64,000 bases of DNA from Prochlorococcus sp. HOT208_60m_808G21 (GCA_002026015.1 MWOY01000017.1:1-64000); one strand, 5' to 3'; shown: positions 1-10,965, counted from the stretch's first letter. Translations and numbers: made by a program. The notes: generated by a model not told the origin, from the sequence alone.

Positions 1-110
1 TTAGTTACGTTTATTTCTTTCCATTCTTTGGGTACTTCCTTATCAATTAATCTTTGAATAAATGTATTTTGAGAATTTAGATCATTACCCCATAATATTT
101 GTATTGGCAT
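1..110 (-). CDS. holA: DNA polymerase III delta subunit, N-terminal fragment
   Basis: The first 36 codons of a minus-strand gene run off the left edge. The fragment starts MPIQILWGND and continues through a short stretch with LIDKEVPKEW. I recognise this opening as that of the picocyanobacterial delta subunit, which loads the beta sliding clamp as part of the clamp-loader complex. No AAA+ motif is inside the fragment, so the assignment rests on the N-terminal sequence alone. It is divergent from cobH, with 58 bases between the two starts. Confidence 0.6.
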   Translation of the reverse strand, partial: MPIQILWGNDLNSQNTFIQRLIDKEVPKEWKEINVT

Positions 111-168
111 AATAGCTCAATAAAAACCATATATTAACTATGATTACTTCTAACACAAGTTAAATTTA

Positions 169-792
169 ATGGTAATAGATCATCCAATTTTTTTAGAAAG
201 CATCACATTCATAAGATCTCGTTTAGTAGCCAATGATCTAAATTATTTGGAAAAAAAAGTTTTAGAGAGATTAGTCCATACTTCAGGGGATTTTACAGTT
301 CAAAATCTTGTAAATTTTAGTGAAGGTGCTTGTGAAAAGGGTCTTCAGGCACTTAAAAATGGTGCTCCTATTTTAACTGATACCGATATGGCAGCAGCAG
401 CAATAAAATCCATGGCAGAAAATACTACTAGGAATAAAGTATTCACCGCTAGAATGTGGTTTGGAAAAAATAATCATACAAACTTAACTAAAACTGCATA
501 TGGCCTAAGTGAAGGTTGGAAGGAGTTATCCGCTATAAATTCTGGAAGCAAATCTCCTATTGTAGTTATTGGCAGTTCGCCTACAGCGTTAACTTATTTA
601 ATTGATATTTTAGAAAATGCAAAAGATTTACCTAGTTTAATTATCGGAATGCCTGTTGGATTTATTGGAGTAGAGAATAGCAAAAACAAACTGATTTCCA
701 CCGATCTTCCTAGAATTGTTTTGAATTCAACTAGAGGAGGTGCTGCCATGGCAGCTGCTGCGGTTAACGCCTTATTGAGGGAAACAATTTAA
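169..792 (+). CDS. cobH: Precorrin-8X methylmutase (CobH/CbiC)
   Basis: Moves a methyl group from C-11 to C-12 of the corrin ring (precorrin-8 to hydrogenobyrinate) in cobalamin synthesis. The 207-residue length fits the family. His37 in the motif HTSGDF (37-42) matches the family's catalytic histidine, and TDTDM (70-74) and the C-terminal STRGG stretch are also family-like. The ATG at 169 is the first in frame and gives a normal N-terminus. The gene stands alone between divergent holA and convergent mutS. It implies that the organism makes a cobalamin-type cofactor. Confidence 0.93.
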   Translation: MVIDHPIFLESITFIRSRLVANDLNYLEKKVLERLVHTSGDFTVQNLVNFSEGACEKGLQALKNGAPILTDTDMAAAAIKSMAENTTRNKVFTARMWFGKNNHTNLTKTAYGLSEGWKELSAINSGSKSPIVVIGSSPTALTYLIDILENAKDLPSLIIGMPVGFIGVENSKNKLISTDLPRIVLNSTRGGAAMAAAAVNALLRETI

Positions 793-823
793 AAAGTATT
801 TACTTTATAAAAATGTCAAAAAT

Positions 824-3565
824 CTAATTAATATCATAATTTAATTTGTTATTTTCTTCTAAAGAATTTAAAACTGATTTTGCTTTTTCAATAACTTCTT
901 TTGGAACTCCTGCTAATTTAGCTGCTTCTATGCCATAGCTTTTGTTTGAGCCCCCTTTAACAATCCTGTGGCTAAAGATTAGCTGATCGTTATTTTGTTC
1001 TACTAAAACTTGAAAATTTTGTATATTCTTATTTGAATTTTTTAAATAATTCAGCTCATGATAGTGCGTAGCAAAAATAGTATTACATTGAATTTTTTTT
1101 GCAAGATATTCACTTACTGACCAAGCTATTGAAAGTCCATCAAAAGTAGATGTCCCTCTGCCTATCTCATCAAGTAAAACTAGTGAGCTAGAAGTTGCCT
1201 GATTTAGAATTGATGCAGTTTCAGACATTTCTACCATAAATGTTGATTGTCCAGATGATTGATCATCAACTGCCCCAATTCTTGTGAAAATCCTATCTGC
1301 AATCTTGATTTCAGCAATATTAGCAGGAACAAAGCTACCAATTTGCGTGAGAATTTGTATTAAACCAAGTTGTCTTATAAAGCAACTTTTTCCGCTTGCA
1401 TTGGGACCCGTTAATATAATTAATTTTTGATTATCCTCAAAAGAGATATCGTTTGCTATAAACTTTTTATCACTTAACAATTGCTCTACAATTGGATTTC
1501 TTCCTGCGATAATTTTTGTACTATTTTTTGTCATTGAATCATTTATTGGTATTAATGAAGGTTTTATAAAATTGTTTTCCACTGAAGTAATTGATAAACC
1601 AAGCAATGCATCAAGAGATGCTATGGATTTTGCGATTGATCTTATTTGTTTTGTTTTTTCAGCAACTATATTTCTTAATTCGCAGAAAATTTCATATTCT
1701 TTTGATGAAGCTCTACTTTTTATTTGGAAAATCTTATTTTCTTTATTCTTAATTTCTGAAGTGATATACCTTTCTTCATTAGTAAGTGTTTGCCTTTTGA
1801 TCCAATGTTGCGGAGCTAAATTAACTTTTGACTTATTTATAGAAATGTAATAACCAAAATTTTTATGAAATTGAATTTTTAGGTTTGAAATTTTGCTAAT
1901 TTTCCTTTCCTTTAATTCCTCTTTATTTAGCCACTCAGAGTAATCATCCATTAAATTGCGTAAACCATCTAATATATTGTCAACACCATCGTGGATCATG
2001 CCTCCTTCACTAATATTTAGAGGAGGATTTTCTACTAGTTTAAAACTTATATTATCAGCTAATTCTAATAGTCCTTCATCAATATTTTTTAATTGATCAG
2101 TCCAATCTGGGAGATCATATTTAAATAATTCAATTATGGATTTCAGTCTAGGCAATTTTTTTAAACCTTCAGCTATTGCAACTAAGTCCCTGGGACTTGC
2201 ATGACCTGCACAAGCTCTACCTGCAAGTCTTTCTAAATCCCCCATTGCTCTAAGTAAATTTTGGGTATCTGTACGTAATTGTTTAGATTCAATAAAGTTT
2301 GTAATTATATTTTGTCTTTTATAAATTTCATTAACGTTTAATAGTGGTGAATCTATCCACCTTCTTAAACACCTAGCACCCATGCAAGTATAAGTTCTAT
2401 CAATACTCCATAGTAGCGAACCTACATAATTGTTTTCTCGTTGTGTATTTTTGATTTCTAAGTTTTTTTGAGTTTGATAATCAATAATTAATTTGTTGTG
2501 ACCATATTGGATTTGTGGAAAGTCTAATGAGATTTTTAAAGAAGAATCTTTATCTAAATTTGAAGGATTAATTTTTTCTAAATAATTTAATAAACCTCCA
2601 AGTGATCTTGTTGCATTTTTTAAATTTTTAAGTCCTATTCCCTCTAGGTTTGCAATTTGGAAATAATTTTTTATTAGATAATTGGCTTCATTAATTCCAA
2701 AATTAGTCTCTTGAGAAACAGTATATGTAATTTGACTATTTCTTTTAATTAATAAATTTCTTACTTCATTGCTTCCTACAATGATTTCTGAAGAATCTAA
2801 TTTAATAATTTCATCAAATAGTTTTGACAGAGATTGGCCTTCTAAAGTTATTAATTCTCCTGTGCTTACATCAGCTTTTGATATACCCCATTCATAATAT
2901 TCATCTGAGTTTTCTTCGGATAAGTAAATAGCAGTAATCCAATTATTTTTCTTTGCTATTAACATCCCCTCTTCAATTACGGTTCCAGGAGTAATTATTC
3001 TTGTTATTCCTCTTTTAATTGGAGTCCCATAATTGCCAGAACTTTTTTCTAATTGATCGCATATAACCACAGAATAATTTTTTTTAATTAAATCAGCACA
3101 GTATCTTTCCATTGCATGATGGGGAACCCCTGCCATAGGGATCTTACCAATATCTTTGCCAGCATCTTTACTGGTAAGCGTTATTTCTAAAAGATTAGAT
3201 ATTAATACAGCGTCCTCAAAAAAACATTCAAAAAAATCTCCTAATCTATAAAGTAATAACCTATCTTTATTTTCTTCTTTTAGAGTTACATAGTGCTTCA
3301 TTACAGGAGTTAATTTCAGTTTTGAAACTGTTTTATAGCTATAAGATTCTTCATTGATGCAAACATTTTTTTTATTTGAAATTAAATCAGTCTTGAATTT
3401 ATTTATTAAATTAGTTGAATTTTTTCTTTGTCTGGGTCTTTTTTGCGCTTCTTTTTTTAAATCTTCCCAAGATAAATCTTCTGGAATTTTTGTTATTTCT
3501 TTTTGCTCATTATCATCATTACCAATCGCAAATAAATTCTTTTGAATTATCGTATCTTCTTGCAT
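824..3565 (-). CDS. mutS: DNA mismatch repair protein MutS
   Basis: Recognises base mismatches and small loops and starts strand-specific repair. The mismatch-reading Phe-X-Glu motif is present as F111-F112-E113 within LGDFFECF. The ABC-type ATPase has a Walker A GPNASGKS at 720-727, followed by the DEIGRGTST Walker B region and a THYHEL switch. At 913 residues it is longer than the roughly 850 of E. coli; the excess is an N-terminal, Lys/Asp-rich extension of about 85 residues before the mismatch domain. The extension is typical of cyanobacterial MutS as far as I recall. The gene reads towards cobH; the nearest upstream gene is the divergent psbZ. Confidence 0.97.
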   Translation of the reverse strand: MQEDTIIQKNLFAIGNDDNEQKEITKIPEDLSWEDLKKEAQKRPRQRKNSTNLINKFKTDLISNKKNVCINEESYSYKTVSKLKLTPVMKHYVTLKEENKDRLLLYRLGDFFECFFEDAVLISNLLEITLTSKDAGKDIGKIPMAGVPHHAMERYCADLIKKNYSVVICDQLEKSSGNYGTPIKRGITRIITPGTVIEEGMLIAKKNNWITAIYLSEENSDEYYEWGISKADVSTGELITLEGQSLSKLFDEIIKLDSSEIIVGSNEVRNLLIKRNSQITYTVSQETNFGINEANYLIKNYFQIANLEGIGLKNLKNATRSLGGLLNYLEKINPSNLDKDSSLKISLDFPQIQYGHNKLIIDYQTQKNLEIKNTQRENNYVGSLLWSIDRTYTCMGARCLRRWIDSPLLNVNEIYKRQNIITNFIESKQLRTDTQNLLRAMGDLERLAGRACAGHASPRDLVAIAEGLKKLPRLKSIIELFKYDLPDWTDQLKNIDEGLLELADNISFKLVENPPLNISEGGMIHDGVDNILDGLRNLMDDYSEWLNKEELKERKISKISNLKIQFHKNFGYYISINKSKVNLAPQHWIKRQTLTNEERYITSEIKNKENKIFQIKSRASSKEYEIFCELRNIVAEKTKQIRSIAKSIASLDALLGLSITSVENNFIKPSLIPINDSMTKNSTKIIAGRNPIVEQLLSDKKFIANDISFEDNQKLIILTGPNASGKSCFIRQLGLIQILTQIGSFVPANIAEIKIADRIFTRIGAVDDQSSGQSTFMVEMSETASILNQATSSSLVLLDEIGRGTSTFDGLSIAWSVSEYLAKKIQCNTIFATHYHELNYLKNSNKNIQNFQVLVEQNNDQLIFSHRIVKGGSNKSYGIEAAKLAGVPKEVIEKAKSVLNSLEENNKLNYDIN

Positions 3566-3677
3566 ACTTTTTTAATTCCTAAATAGATATTAGGTAGAAT
3601 TTTTTTTTTTGCATTTAAAGTAGCTAAAGTATGTAAATTTTCTCTAAAAATTATCATTTTCATGAGATTATAGTATT

Positions 3678-3683
3678 TATAAT
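3678..3683 (+). promoter_or_regulatory. Likely -10 box for psbZ
   Basis: A perfect TATAAT lies 22 bases upstream of the psbZ ATG, which would put transcription start near 3690 with a leader of about 16 bases. No clear -35 box is visible, which is common in Prochlorococcus promoters. Inference from sequence only. Confidence 0.45.
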
Positions 3684-3705
3684 ATTTGAAACTTAAGACT
3701 GAATT

Positions 3706-3903
3706 ATGCAGGCTGTTAACTTTTTCTTCGTAAATGCTCTTTTATTTGCTTCTTTAATCGCGGTAGTTGGAGTACCTGTTTTATATGTGACTCAACCTTC
3801 TACTGAGGAAGGACAGCGAGAAAGTAGGAGAAAAATTTATTCTATTGCTGCTGTTTGGGTCGTTTTGGTTTTTGTTACAGGGATAGTTTCTTCATTAGTT
3901 TGA
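3706..3903 (+). CDS. psbZ: Photosystem II protein PsbZ (Ycf9)
   Basis: A small thylakoid membrane subunit of photosystem II, at the core periphery. The 65 residues form two hydrophobic helices (about 3-27 and 44-64) joined by a polar loop. The C-terminal WVVLVFVTGIVSSLV resembles the conserved end of PsbZ in plants and cyanobacteria. A TATAAT box lies just upstream. Assignment is by overall pattern and the C-terminal helix. Confidence 0.85.
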   Translation: MQAVNFFFVNALLFASLIAVVGVPVLYVTQPSTEEGQRESRRKIYSIAAVWVVLVFVTGIVSSLV

Positions 3904-3952
3904 ATTTAATACCTTTTCGTGAGAGTCTATTAATATAACCAAGAAAAATTTA

Positions 3953-4429
3953 ATGGCTATTTTTGAGGGTTCTTTTACCAATGCCTCTACTTTAAAAGTT
4001 GGGATTGTAATAGCAAGATTTAATGATTTAATTACAAATAAAATTCTATCTGGATGTCTTGATTGTTTAAAAAGACATGGTTTAGATACTTCTGAATTAA
4101 GCAGTCAAGTAGATATAGTTTGGGTTCCTGGTTCATTTGAATTACCAATCGCAGCTAAAACCCTCATGAAAAAAAGGAGCTATGATGTTGTAATTGCTCT
4201 TGGGGCTGTGATCCGTGGTGAAACTTCCCACTATGATGTAGTTATATCTGAGGCGAGTAAAGGTATTTCACAAGTTTCAAATGAAAATAATGTTCCAATT
4301 ATTTTTGGAGTTTTAACTACTGATACTATGCAGCAGGCTCTAGAAAGAGCAGGGATTAAAAATAATCTTGGTTGGAATTATGCTTTACAAGCAATTGAGA
4401 TGGGATCCTTAATTAAAAATTTAAATTAA
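3953..4429 (+). CDS. ribH: 6,7-dimethyl-8-ribityllumazine synthase
   Basis: Joins 5-amino-6-ribitylaminouracil with dihydroxybutanone phosphate, the step before riboflavin. Visible family motifs are ARFN (21-24), PGSFELP (59-65), the [12 protein letters not shown] stretch (84-95) with catalytic His93, and GVLTTD (119-124). The 158-residue length is normal. It follows psbZ by 49 bases in the same direction and may share its transcript, though no functional link is evident. Confidence 0.97.
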   Translation: MAIFEGSFTNASTLKVGIVIARFNDLITNKILSGCLDCLKRHGLDTSELSSQVDIVWVPGSFELPIAAKTLMKKRSYDVVIALGAVIRGETSHYDVVISEASKGISQVSNENNVPIIFGVLTTDTMQQALERAGIKNNLGWNYALQAIEMGSLIKNLN

Positions 4430-4491
4430 TTGAGAAAATTTAATTATTTCTATCATTGATCCCCTCTTTGAGATAAAATAAAAATGATTAT

Positions 4492-4563
4492 GCGGATGTA
4501 GCTCAGTGGTAGAGCATCTCCTTGCCAAGGAGAATGTCGAGAGTTCGAATCTCTTCATCCGCT
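4492..4563 (+). tRNA. tRNA-Gly (GCC)
   Basis: A complete cloverleaf: acceptor GCGGATG pairs with CATCCGC, the anticodon stem CTCCT/AGGAG region encloses loop TTGCCAA giving anticodon GCC, and the T arm holds GTTCGAAT. CCA is not encoded; the discriminator is T at 4563. Confidence 0.97.
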
Positions 4564-4608
4564 TTTAATGTTTGTATCTTTTAAAATAATTTAAATAATA
4601 ATTTTGTA

Positions 4609-5040
4609 ATGACAAGAGTAATTTCTATTGAGGATTTAAAGGGATTATTTACTAAACCTTATGGTGCAGATGCACCAACAAAACAAAAATGGGCTGAATT
4701 TTATAATGATAATGTTATTTTTACAGATCCAACGCAGGAAACCGAAGGCTTAGATTCTTATGTTAAAGCTCAAGAAAAGCTAGTTAAAAGATGTGATGAT
4801 GTTTTTTTAGAAACTCATGCAATTTCCATAACTGGTGATTGTGGATTTGTTGAATGGACAATGGGTTTAAAAATTATGGGTAAAGAATTCATTTATCCAG
4901 GAACTACTCGTTTATTATTTGGTGAAAATGGATTAATAAAAGAGCACAGAGATTACTTTGATTTTTGCGGCCCAACTTTTGGACCAGTTCCTATTTTAGG
5001 AACTTTTATTAGATGGCTCTATAGTAAATTTGTATCTTGA
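4609..5040 (+). CDS. NTF2/SnoaL-like fold protein
   Basis: A 143-residue protein with the layout of a nuclear transport factor 2-like cone: an N-terminal helix with WAEFYNDNVIFTDP (29-42), then antiparallel strands including EWTMGLKIMGKEF and TRLLFGENGLIKEHRDYFDF. Members of this fold bind or turn over small hydrophobic ligands, but the substrate here cannot be told. The C-terminal tail (PVPILGTFIRWLYSKF) is hydrophobic and could touch the membrane. Starts 45 bases after tRNA-Gly. Confidence 0.7.
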   Translation: MTRVISIEDLKGLFTKPYGADAPTKQKWAEFYNDNVIFTDPTQETEGLDSYVKAQEKLVKRCDDVFLETHAISITGDCGFVEWTMGLKIMGKEFIYPGTTRLLFGENGLIKEHRDYFDFCGPTFGPVPILGTFIRWLYSKFVS

Positions 5041-5066
5041 TTTTGTTTTTTTAGAAATAAAATGGA

Positions 5067-5522
5067 TTATATTTCACGAATCAATAAATTTTGAGAGGTA
5101 ACTCCTTTAAAATCAAATTGAGAATAAAATAATTCTTTATTTGTTGTCATTAAATATAACTTTTTCGTATTTTTAATTTTTTTAGAAGACAAAAGATTTT
5201 TTACAATTAATGTTCCAAAACCTTTGCCTTGGTGATTTTGATCTATAACAATATCCCAAAGTACTCCGCGGTAAATCCCATCAGTCAAAGCTCTGCCAAA
5301 ACCAACTATTTCCTTACCAACCCAAAGACTTATTACGACATCACTGTTAGCAAGACATTTTTTTAGATCATTAATTGTTCTATTTTTTGCCCAGAAAGCA
5401 TTGGTATTTAGTAATTTTTGTAGCTTAATTAGTCCATTTGTGGGTTTAAGATTAGGACCTAATCCAAAAATCCTTAACCCTAAAGCTCCGTTAGCATGTT
5501 TGATTAGAGATATTTCTTTCAT
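5067..5522 (-). CDS. GNAT family N-acetyltransferase
   Basis: The 151 residues carry the acetyl-CoA pyrophosphate-binding motif QGKGFG at 98-103, preceded by the strand GVLWDIVID and followed by the helix TLIVKNLL, the usual GNAT arrangement. The C-terminal part (LYLMTTNKELFYSQFDFK) also fits. The acceptor substrate is unknown. It is convergent with the NTF2-like gene and divergent from secA. Confidence 0.85.
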   Translation of the reverse strand: MKEISLIKHANGALGLRIFGLGPNLKPTNGLIKLQKLLNTNAFWAKNRTINDLKKCLANSDVVISLWVGKEIVGFGRALTDGIYRGVLWDIVIDQNHQGKGFGTLIVKNLLSSKKIKNTKKLYLMTTNKELFYSQFDFKGVTSQNLLIREI

Positions 5523-5651
5523 TTATTAAAAAGATTTTTGAAAAGTGATGTCAGCTAGTTTTTTTTTGACTTCAATCTCAATACCTTAATCGATCGTTTC
5601 TATAAAATAAAGAGATAGTAGTTTTCTTCATTCTGTTGTAACGCACTATTT

Positions 5652-5657
5652 TATAAT
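5652..5657 (+). promoter_or_regulatory. Possible -10 box for secA
   Basis: TATAAT lies 43 bases before the secA ATG in the 172-base divergent spacer, giving a predicted leader of about 30 bases. A second AT-rich TATAAA element sits further upstream near 5600. No spaced -35 box is seen. Confidence 0.35.
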
Positions 5658-5694
5658 GTTTGTAATAAGATGAATTTTTCAAGGACTTTGACTT

Positions 5695-8526
5695 ATGCTA
5701 AAACTTTTGTTGGGAGATCCGAATACACGAAAGTTAAAGCGCTATCAACCAATAGTGGAAGAGATAAATTTTTTAGAAGAAGAAATTTCTCAATTGACTG
5801 ATGATGAGCTTAGAAAAGAAACTCAAAATCTTAAATCAACTATTTCAGCAGAATTAGATTTTAAAAAACAAAAAGAACTCCTAGAAGAATTTCTTCCTAA
5901 AGCCTTCGCAATCGTACGAGAAGCAAGTAAACGTGTTCTTGATATGAGACATTTTGATGTTCAGTTAATAGGCGGGATGGTTTTAAATGAATGTCAAATT
6001 GCTGAGATGAAGACTGGAGAAGGAAAAACTCTTGTTGCAACTTTACCTTGTTATTTAAATGCTCTTACGGGAAATGGTGTTCATGTTGTAACTGTAAATG
6101 ACTATTTAGCTAGAAGGGATGCAGAGTGGATGGGACAAGTTCATCGTTTTTTAGGTTTATCCGTTGGTTTGATACAGCAAGATATGAATCCAGTTGAGAG
6201 AAAGAAAAATTATGATTGTGATATAACTTATGCCACAAATTCAGAATTAGGATTTGATTATTTAAGAGATAATATGGCTACCGATATTAGTGAGGTAGTT
6301 CAAAGAAAATTTAATTACTGCGTAATTGATGAGGTTGATTCAATATTAATTGATGAAGCAAGAACGCCTCTTATCATTTCTGGCCAAGTTGAAAGACCAC
6401 AAGAAAAATATCAAAAAGCTGCAGAATTATCTTTGGCATTAGTCAAAGCAAAAGAATTAAGTAAAGATGGTATTGATCCAGAAGGCGATTATGAAGTTGA
6501 TGAAAAACAGAGAAGTTGTATTTTAACTGATCAGGGTTTTGCAAAATGTGAAGAGTATTTGGGAGTTAATGATTTATATAATCCTCAAGATCCTTGGGCG
6601 CACTATATAACTAATGCTTTAAAAGCTAAAGAATTATTTATTAAAGATGTGAATTATATTATTAAGAACGATGAGGCTGTCATAGTGGATGAATTTACTG
6701 GTAGGGTAATGCCAGGAAGACGTTGGAGTGATGGACAACATCAGGCAATAGAGGCGAAAGAGAGTCTTAAAATTCAGCCTGAGACTCAAACATTAGCATC
6801 CATAACTTATCAGAATTTTTTCCTTTTATATCCTGGTTTAGCAGGAATGACGGGAACAGCAAAAACTGAGGAGGTTGAATTTGAAAAAACTTATAAATTA
6901 GAATCAACAGTTATCCCGACAAATCAAATAAGAAAGAGACAAGATTGGTCTGATCAAGTATTTAAGACAGAGATTGGTAAATGGAAAGCCGTTGCTAAAG
7001 AAACTGCACAAATTCATAGAGATGGTAGACCAGTTTTAGTTGGTACAACAAGTGTTGAAAAAAGTGAATTATTAAGTTCACTTTTATCTGCTGAAAAAAT
7101 CCCACATAATTTGTTAAACGCCAAGCCGGAGAACGTTGAACGTGAGGCAGAAATTGTTGCTCAGGCAGGAAGAGCAGGAGCTGTCACTATTGCGACTAAT
7201 ATGGCTGGAAGGGGAACAGATATAATTCTTGGCGGTAATAGTGACTATATGGCAAGGCTTAAATTAAAAGAAATTTTAATTCCTTTGTTGGTCAAGCCTG
7301 ATAATGAGCATAAGCCACCAATACCTAAACAAAGAAATTCAAAATCTAAGAGTGGTTTTTCTACAAAAGCTGGTTCGAATTTGAAAAAGAATATTTCAAG
7401 TTCTTCAACAAGTCTTTTCCCTTGCAAGCTAGATGAAGCAATTGAAAAGAAACTCTCTGTTTTATCTGATGAACTTGTTAAAAATTGGGGTGATAGACAA
7501 CTTTCTGTTTTGGAGCTGGATGACAGGATAGCTACAGCTGCAGAAAAAGCACCAACTGATGATGACTTGATAAAGCTTTTGAGAGAATCTTTGTCTGATG
7601 TGAAGAAAGAATATGAAAAAGTGTTGATTCATGAAGAAGAAAAAGTAAGAAAAGCTGGCGGTTTACATGTCATTGGTACTGAAAGACATGAATCAAGAAG
7701 AGTGGATAATCAACTTAGAGGAAGAGCAGGAAGACAAGGTGATCTTGGAAGTACAAGATTTTTTCTATCTTTAGATGATAATTTATTAAGAATTTTTGGA
7801 GGTGATAGAGTAGCAAATCTAATGAATGCTTTTAGGGTTGATGAAGATATGCCTATTGAGTCAGGAATGCTTACCAGGTCCCTAGAAAGTGCTCAAAAGA
7901 AAGTTGAAACCTACTATTACGATATTAGAAAACAAGTTTTTGAATACGATGAGGTAATGAACAATCAAAGAAAAGCAGTTTATGGCGAAAGACTAAGAGT
8001 GTTGAAAGGAATTGATTTAAAGAGACAAGTAATAGGATATGGAGAAAGGACAATGATCGAAATTGTAGATGCTTATATTAATCCTGATCTTCCTCCTGAA
8101 GAATGGAATATTGATCAATTAATTTCTAAAGTCAAAGAATTTATATATTTATTAGATGATCTTAAATCTGATGATATTAATGTACTGTCAATAGAAGAAT
8201 TAAAAAATTATCTTCAAGAGCAGTTGCGAATAGCTTATGACTTAAAGGAATCACAAATAGAAAAGATTCGTCCAGGATTAATGAGAGAAGCTGAAAGATT
8301 TTTCATTTTGCAGCAAATCGATAATTTATGGCGAGAACATCTTCAATCAATGGATTCCTTGAGGGAATCAGTAGGATTGAGAGGTTATGGGCAAAAAGAT
8401 CCATTAATCGAATATAAAAACGAAGGATATGACATGTTTCTCGAAATGATGACTAATATGAGACGGAATGTTATTTATTCAATGTTTATGTTTCAACCTA
8501 AAACTGAAGTTAATGAAACAAATTAA
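5695..8526 (+). CDS. secA: Preprotein translocase ATPase SecA
   Basis: The motor that drives unfolded preproteins through SecYEG in the plasma and thylakoid membranes. The Walker A motif GEGKT is at 108-112, and the DEVD Walker B box, the TGTAKTE motif, [10 protein letters not shown] and the GRAGRQGD arginine-finger region follow in order. At 943 residues it is longer than E. coli SecA (901). The extra length is a Ser/Lys-rich insertion of about 80-100 residues after the GRGTD motif. The C-terminus ends [11 protein letters not shown] with no Cys-rich zinc tail, so a SecB-binding tail is absent. It ends 8 bases from the convergent cysE. Confidence 0.98.
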   Translation: MLKLLLGDPNTRKLKRYQPIVEEINFLEEEISQLTDDELRKETQNLKSTISAELDFKKQKELLEEFLPKAFAIVREASKRVLDMRHFDVQLIGGMVLNECQIAEMKTGEGKTLVATLPCYLNALTGNGVHVVTVNDYLARRDAEWMGQVHRFLGLSVGLIQQDMNPVERKKNYDCDITYATNSELGFDYLRDNMATDISEVVQRKFNYCVIDEVDSILIDEARTPLIISGQVERPQEKYQKAAELSLALVKAKELSKDGIDPEGDYEVDEKQRSCILTDQGFAKCEEYLGVNDLYNPQDPWAHYITNALKAKELFIKDVNYIIKNDEAVIVDEFTGRVMPGRRWSDGQHQAIEAKESLKIQPETQTLASITYQNFFLLYPGLAGMTGTAKTEEVEFEKTYKLESTVIPTNQIRKRQDWSDQVFKTEIGKWKAVAKETAQIHRDGRPVLVGTTSVEKSELLSSLLSAEKIPHNLLNAKPENVEREAEIVAQAGRAGAVTIATNMAGRGTDIILGGNSDYMARLKLKEILIPLLVKPDNEHKPPIPKQRNSKSKSGFSTKAGSNLKKNISSSSTSLFPCKLDEAIEKKLSVLSDELVKNWGDRQLSVLELDDRIATAAEKAPTDDDLIKLLRESLSDVKKEYEKVLIHEEEKVRKAGGLHVIGTERHESRRVDNQLRGRAGRQGDLGSTRFFLSLDDNLLRIFGGDRVANLMNAFRVDEDMPIESGMLTRSLESAQKKVETYYYDIRKQVFEYDEVMNNQRKAVYGERLRVLKGIDLKRQVIGYGERTMIEIVDAYINPDLPPEEWNIDQLISKVKEFIYLLDDLKSDDINVLSIEELKNYLQEQLRIAYDLKESQIEKIRPGLMREAERFFILQQIDNLWREHLQSMDSLRESVGLRGYGQKDPLIEYKNEGYDMFLEMMTNMRRNVIYSMFMFQPKTEVNETN

Positions 8527-8534
8527 ATCAATAT

Positions 8535-9272
8535 TTAATCATCTCCAAGAAATTCAAAAATTTCTTTATCTTTAAGATTTTGAGAATCACCGAGTTTAGA
8601 AATATCAATAGATTCTGAACTGGCTATACATTGTAGAGTTTTTTGTAATTTAAGAATTTCATTTTCAAGAGAGTCTATTCTATCCATTAAATTTTTTATC
8701 ACATTAGCTTCTGCATCTGGTAAGGCAGAATGAGCTAGTGGATTTACTTTGACACCACTTTGATGCACTACCCTTCCAGGAACTCCGACTACGGTACTGT
8801 TTCCCTCTACATTTCGAACAACTACGGAACCTGCACCAATACGAGTATTAGATCCTACCGTGATGGATCCAAGAACTTTTGCGCCCGCTCCGACTACAAC
8901 ATTTTCCATTAAGGTAGGGTGTCTTTTGCCATGGCTTTTACCAGTACCTCCTAATGTCACTCCCTGATAAAGCAAACAGTTATTTCCTATCTCAGCAGTT
9001 TCACCAATTACAACGCCCATCCCATGGTCTATGAAAACTCTTTTACCAATTTTTGCCCCAGGATGGATTTCGATACCTGTTGCTAGCCTATTAAGATGAC
9101 TGAGTAAACGAGGAATCAAAGGAATCTTTAATTGCCATAACTTATGCGTAAACCTATGTATAACTATTGATTGAAAGCCCGGGTAGCAAAGAAATATCTC
9201 TACTATTCCTCTTGCGGCGGGATCTCTCTCTCTGATAATTTCTATATCTGATTTAAAAGTTTTCAATACCAT
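8535..9272 (-). CDS. cysE: Serine O-acetyltransferase
   Basis: Makes O-acetylserine from serine and acetyl-CoA, the entry step of cysteine synthesis. The left-handed beta-helix is evident as hexapeptide repeats in about residues 65-170, including the active-site stretch FIDHGMGVVIGETAEIG and the GGTGKSHGKRHPT loop. It has 245 residues, close to the short cyanobacterial and plant type. A C-terminal tail of about 50 residues with a short coiled-coil segment (IDSLENEILKLQKTL) follows. It starts 3 bases after the stop of the GntR-type gene, so the two are likely cotranscribed. Confidence 0.95.
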   Translation of the reverse strand: MVLKTFKSDIEIIRERDPAARGIVEIFLCYPGFQSIVIHRFTHKLWQLKIPLIPRLLSHLNRLATGIEIHPGAKIGKRVFIDHGMGVVIGETAEIGNNCLLYQGVTLGGTGKSHGKRHPTLMENVVVGAGAKVLGSITVGSNTRIGAGSVVVRNVEGNSTVVGVPGRVVHQSGVKVNPLAHSALPDAEANVIKNLMDRIDSLENEILKLQKTLQCIASSESIDISKLGDSQNLKDKEIFEFLGDD

Positions 9273-9275
9273 TGT

Positions 9276-10262
9276 TTAATTAATAACTCCTATTTCTTTT
9301 TTTAATTGATTTATTGTTTCGATACTTAAATAATTTTTAGCACATATTATTTGAGGTAATCTCATCAACTGAGAACGATTTTTTAATAATGTGCTTTCTA
9401 CAACTGATAAACTCGGTCCATCACACACTATATGATTTGAAGCCTTTAAAAGTGAGAGTAATCTACTGTTATTGTCTGAGATTGCCGTCATAAGCATTAA
9501 TTCACTACCACGCATACTATGAATAATTACTTCTGCTGCTCTCAATAAACCAGGACTTATGCTAACAATACCTACACAACTTCCAGAATTTAATTCCTTG
9601 AGAATTTTTAATTCCTTTTGAAAGTCGCTTAAGTCAACTGCAATTGCGCGAACTCCATGTTGTTTAGCAACTTTTTCTAAAGGCTTTAAAAAATATCTGC
9701 TTGTGACAATCGTACCATTATTTGAATTACTCAAAACTTTTTCTAATTCTTCCATAGGAACAACTTCTACTGGTACATTAACTGTTGTAGAAAGGTCTTC
9801 TGCTATTAACATAGAAGCTCCAATATCTTCTCTAGGAGTACTGACTATTATTCTTGATCCGCACTTAATTCGCCAATCAATTTCATTGTTCAATATCTCT
9901 CGCGTATCTTGTAAAGTGAATCCAAGAGTTATTAAGTTGTCAATAATCTTCTTCGCTTCTTGATCAAGCGCCTTACTTATCTTGTCTTTTGAATAAAGTG
10001 ATTTTTTAAATTCTCTTTTAGTCAGAGTATCTCTTACATAGATACCTGATCCAGCTATTGCTTCAACAACTCCATCTATTTCTAGTTGTCTGTAAACTTT
10101 GCTTATAGTATTCCGATGGAGTCCTGTTTGCATTGCAAGTTGCCTCGTACTGGGAAGTCTATGACCTGGAGGATAATGTCTTGCTGCAATTGCGAAACAA
10201 ATTTGATTATTTAGTTGAGTAGATGCTGGGATATCACTTTCTTGTTGAATATGAAATCTCAC
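9276..10262 (-). CDS. plmA: GntR-family regulator, PlmA type
   Basis: A winged helix-turn-helix occupies about residues 8-76, with the GntR signature PSTRQLAMQTGLHRNTISKVYRQLE spanning roughly 38-62 and a wing ending GSGIYVRD. The remaining 250 residues lack any aminotransferase domain, so this is not an MocR-type protein. Known: PlmA is a GntR regulator found throughout cyanobacteria that binds the PII-PipX complex. The N-terminal sequence, length (328) and architecture fit it. The symbol is inferred from recognition, not from a search. It lies directly upstream of cysE on the same strand. Confidence 0.7.
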   Translation of the reverse strand: MRFHIQQESDIPASTQLNNQICFAIAARHYPPGHRLPSTRQLAMQTGLHRNTISKVYRQLEIDGVVEAIAGSGIYVRDTLTKREFKKSLYSKDKISKALDQEAKKIIDNLITLGFTLQDTREILNNEIDWRIKCGSRIIVSTPREDIGASMLIAEDLSTTVNVPVEVVPMEELEKVLSNSNNGTIVTSRYFLKPLEKVAKQHGVRAIAVDLSDFQKELKILKELNSGSCVGIVSISPGLLRAAEVIIHSMRGSELMLMTAISDNNSRLLSLLKASNHIVCDGPSLSVVESTLLKNRSQLMRLPQIICAKNYLSIETINQLKKEIGVIN

Positions 10263-10339
10263 TTTAGAAAAATCCTGATTAATTTAATTTTTTATATAGT
10301 GACACTTTAACATCTGTCATATTTTTTGATAATAATTTA

Positions 10340-10912
10340 TCACTCATCATCTTTTTTAATAAGAGGAGTTTTACGAGGGCTTAAAAACATAATCATGTTT
10401 CTCCCTTCTCTTTTTGGTTTTTGTTGAACTTCTGATTGTTCTTCTAAATCATTAGCCATTTTTAAAAGAAGTGTCTCAGCTAAATTGGAGTGTTGAATTT
10501 CTCTTCCCCTAAAAATTACAGTGCATTTTACTTTATCTCCCGATTTTAGAAATTTAGTAGCTTGACCAATTCGAACATCATAATCATGCTTGTCAATTTT
10601 ATACCTCATTTTTACTTCTTTAACTTCTGTTTGATGAGATTTTTTCCTTGCTTCTTTAGCTTTCTTTTCTTGTTCAAATTTATATTTACCGTAGTCCATG
10701 ATTCTACAAACAGGAGGATTTGCTTTTTCGCTCACCAAAACTAAATCAAGTTCTCTTTGAGATGCTATTTCTAATGCTTTTAATCTATCTATAACGCCTA
10801 ATTGTTTTCCATCTGAATCAACGACTCTCAATTGAGGATATTTAATTCTTTCATTTATATTTGGTAGCTCTCTTACTGGAGCTCGTCGGTCAAAGCGTGG
10901 GCGTGGGGGCAT
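10340..10912 (-). CDS. infC: Translation initiation factor IF-3
   Basis: Binds the 30S subunit, keeps it apart from 50S and checks start-codon pairing. The 190 residues show the N-terminal domain ([20 protein letters not shown], about 21-40), the basic linker rich in Lys/Ala, and the C-terminal domain with [13 protein letters not shown] and the family sequence [14 protein letters not shown]. The start chosen is ATG, unlike the AUU of E. coli infC, so the classic start-codon autoregulation is not indicated. It lies downstream of miaA on the same strand with a 53-base gap. Confidence 0.97.
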   Translation of the reverse strand: MPPRPRFDRRAPVRELPNINERIKYPQLRVVDSDGKQLGVIDRLKALEIASQRELDLVLVSEKANPPVCRIMDYGKYKFEQEKKAKEARKKSHQTEVKEVKMRYKIDKHDYDVRIGQATKFLKSGDKVKCTVIFRGREIQHSNLAETLLLKMANDLEEQSEVQQKPKREGRNMIMFLSPRKTPLIKKDDE

Positions 10913-10965
10913 TCAGTTAATTAAATAAATTGATTGGATGATGAACAAAATCTATTTTTATAAAG

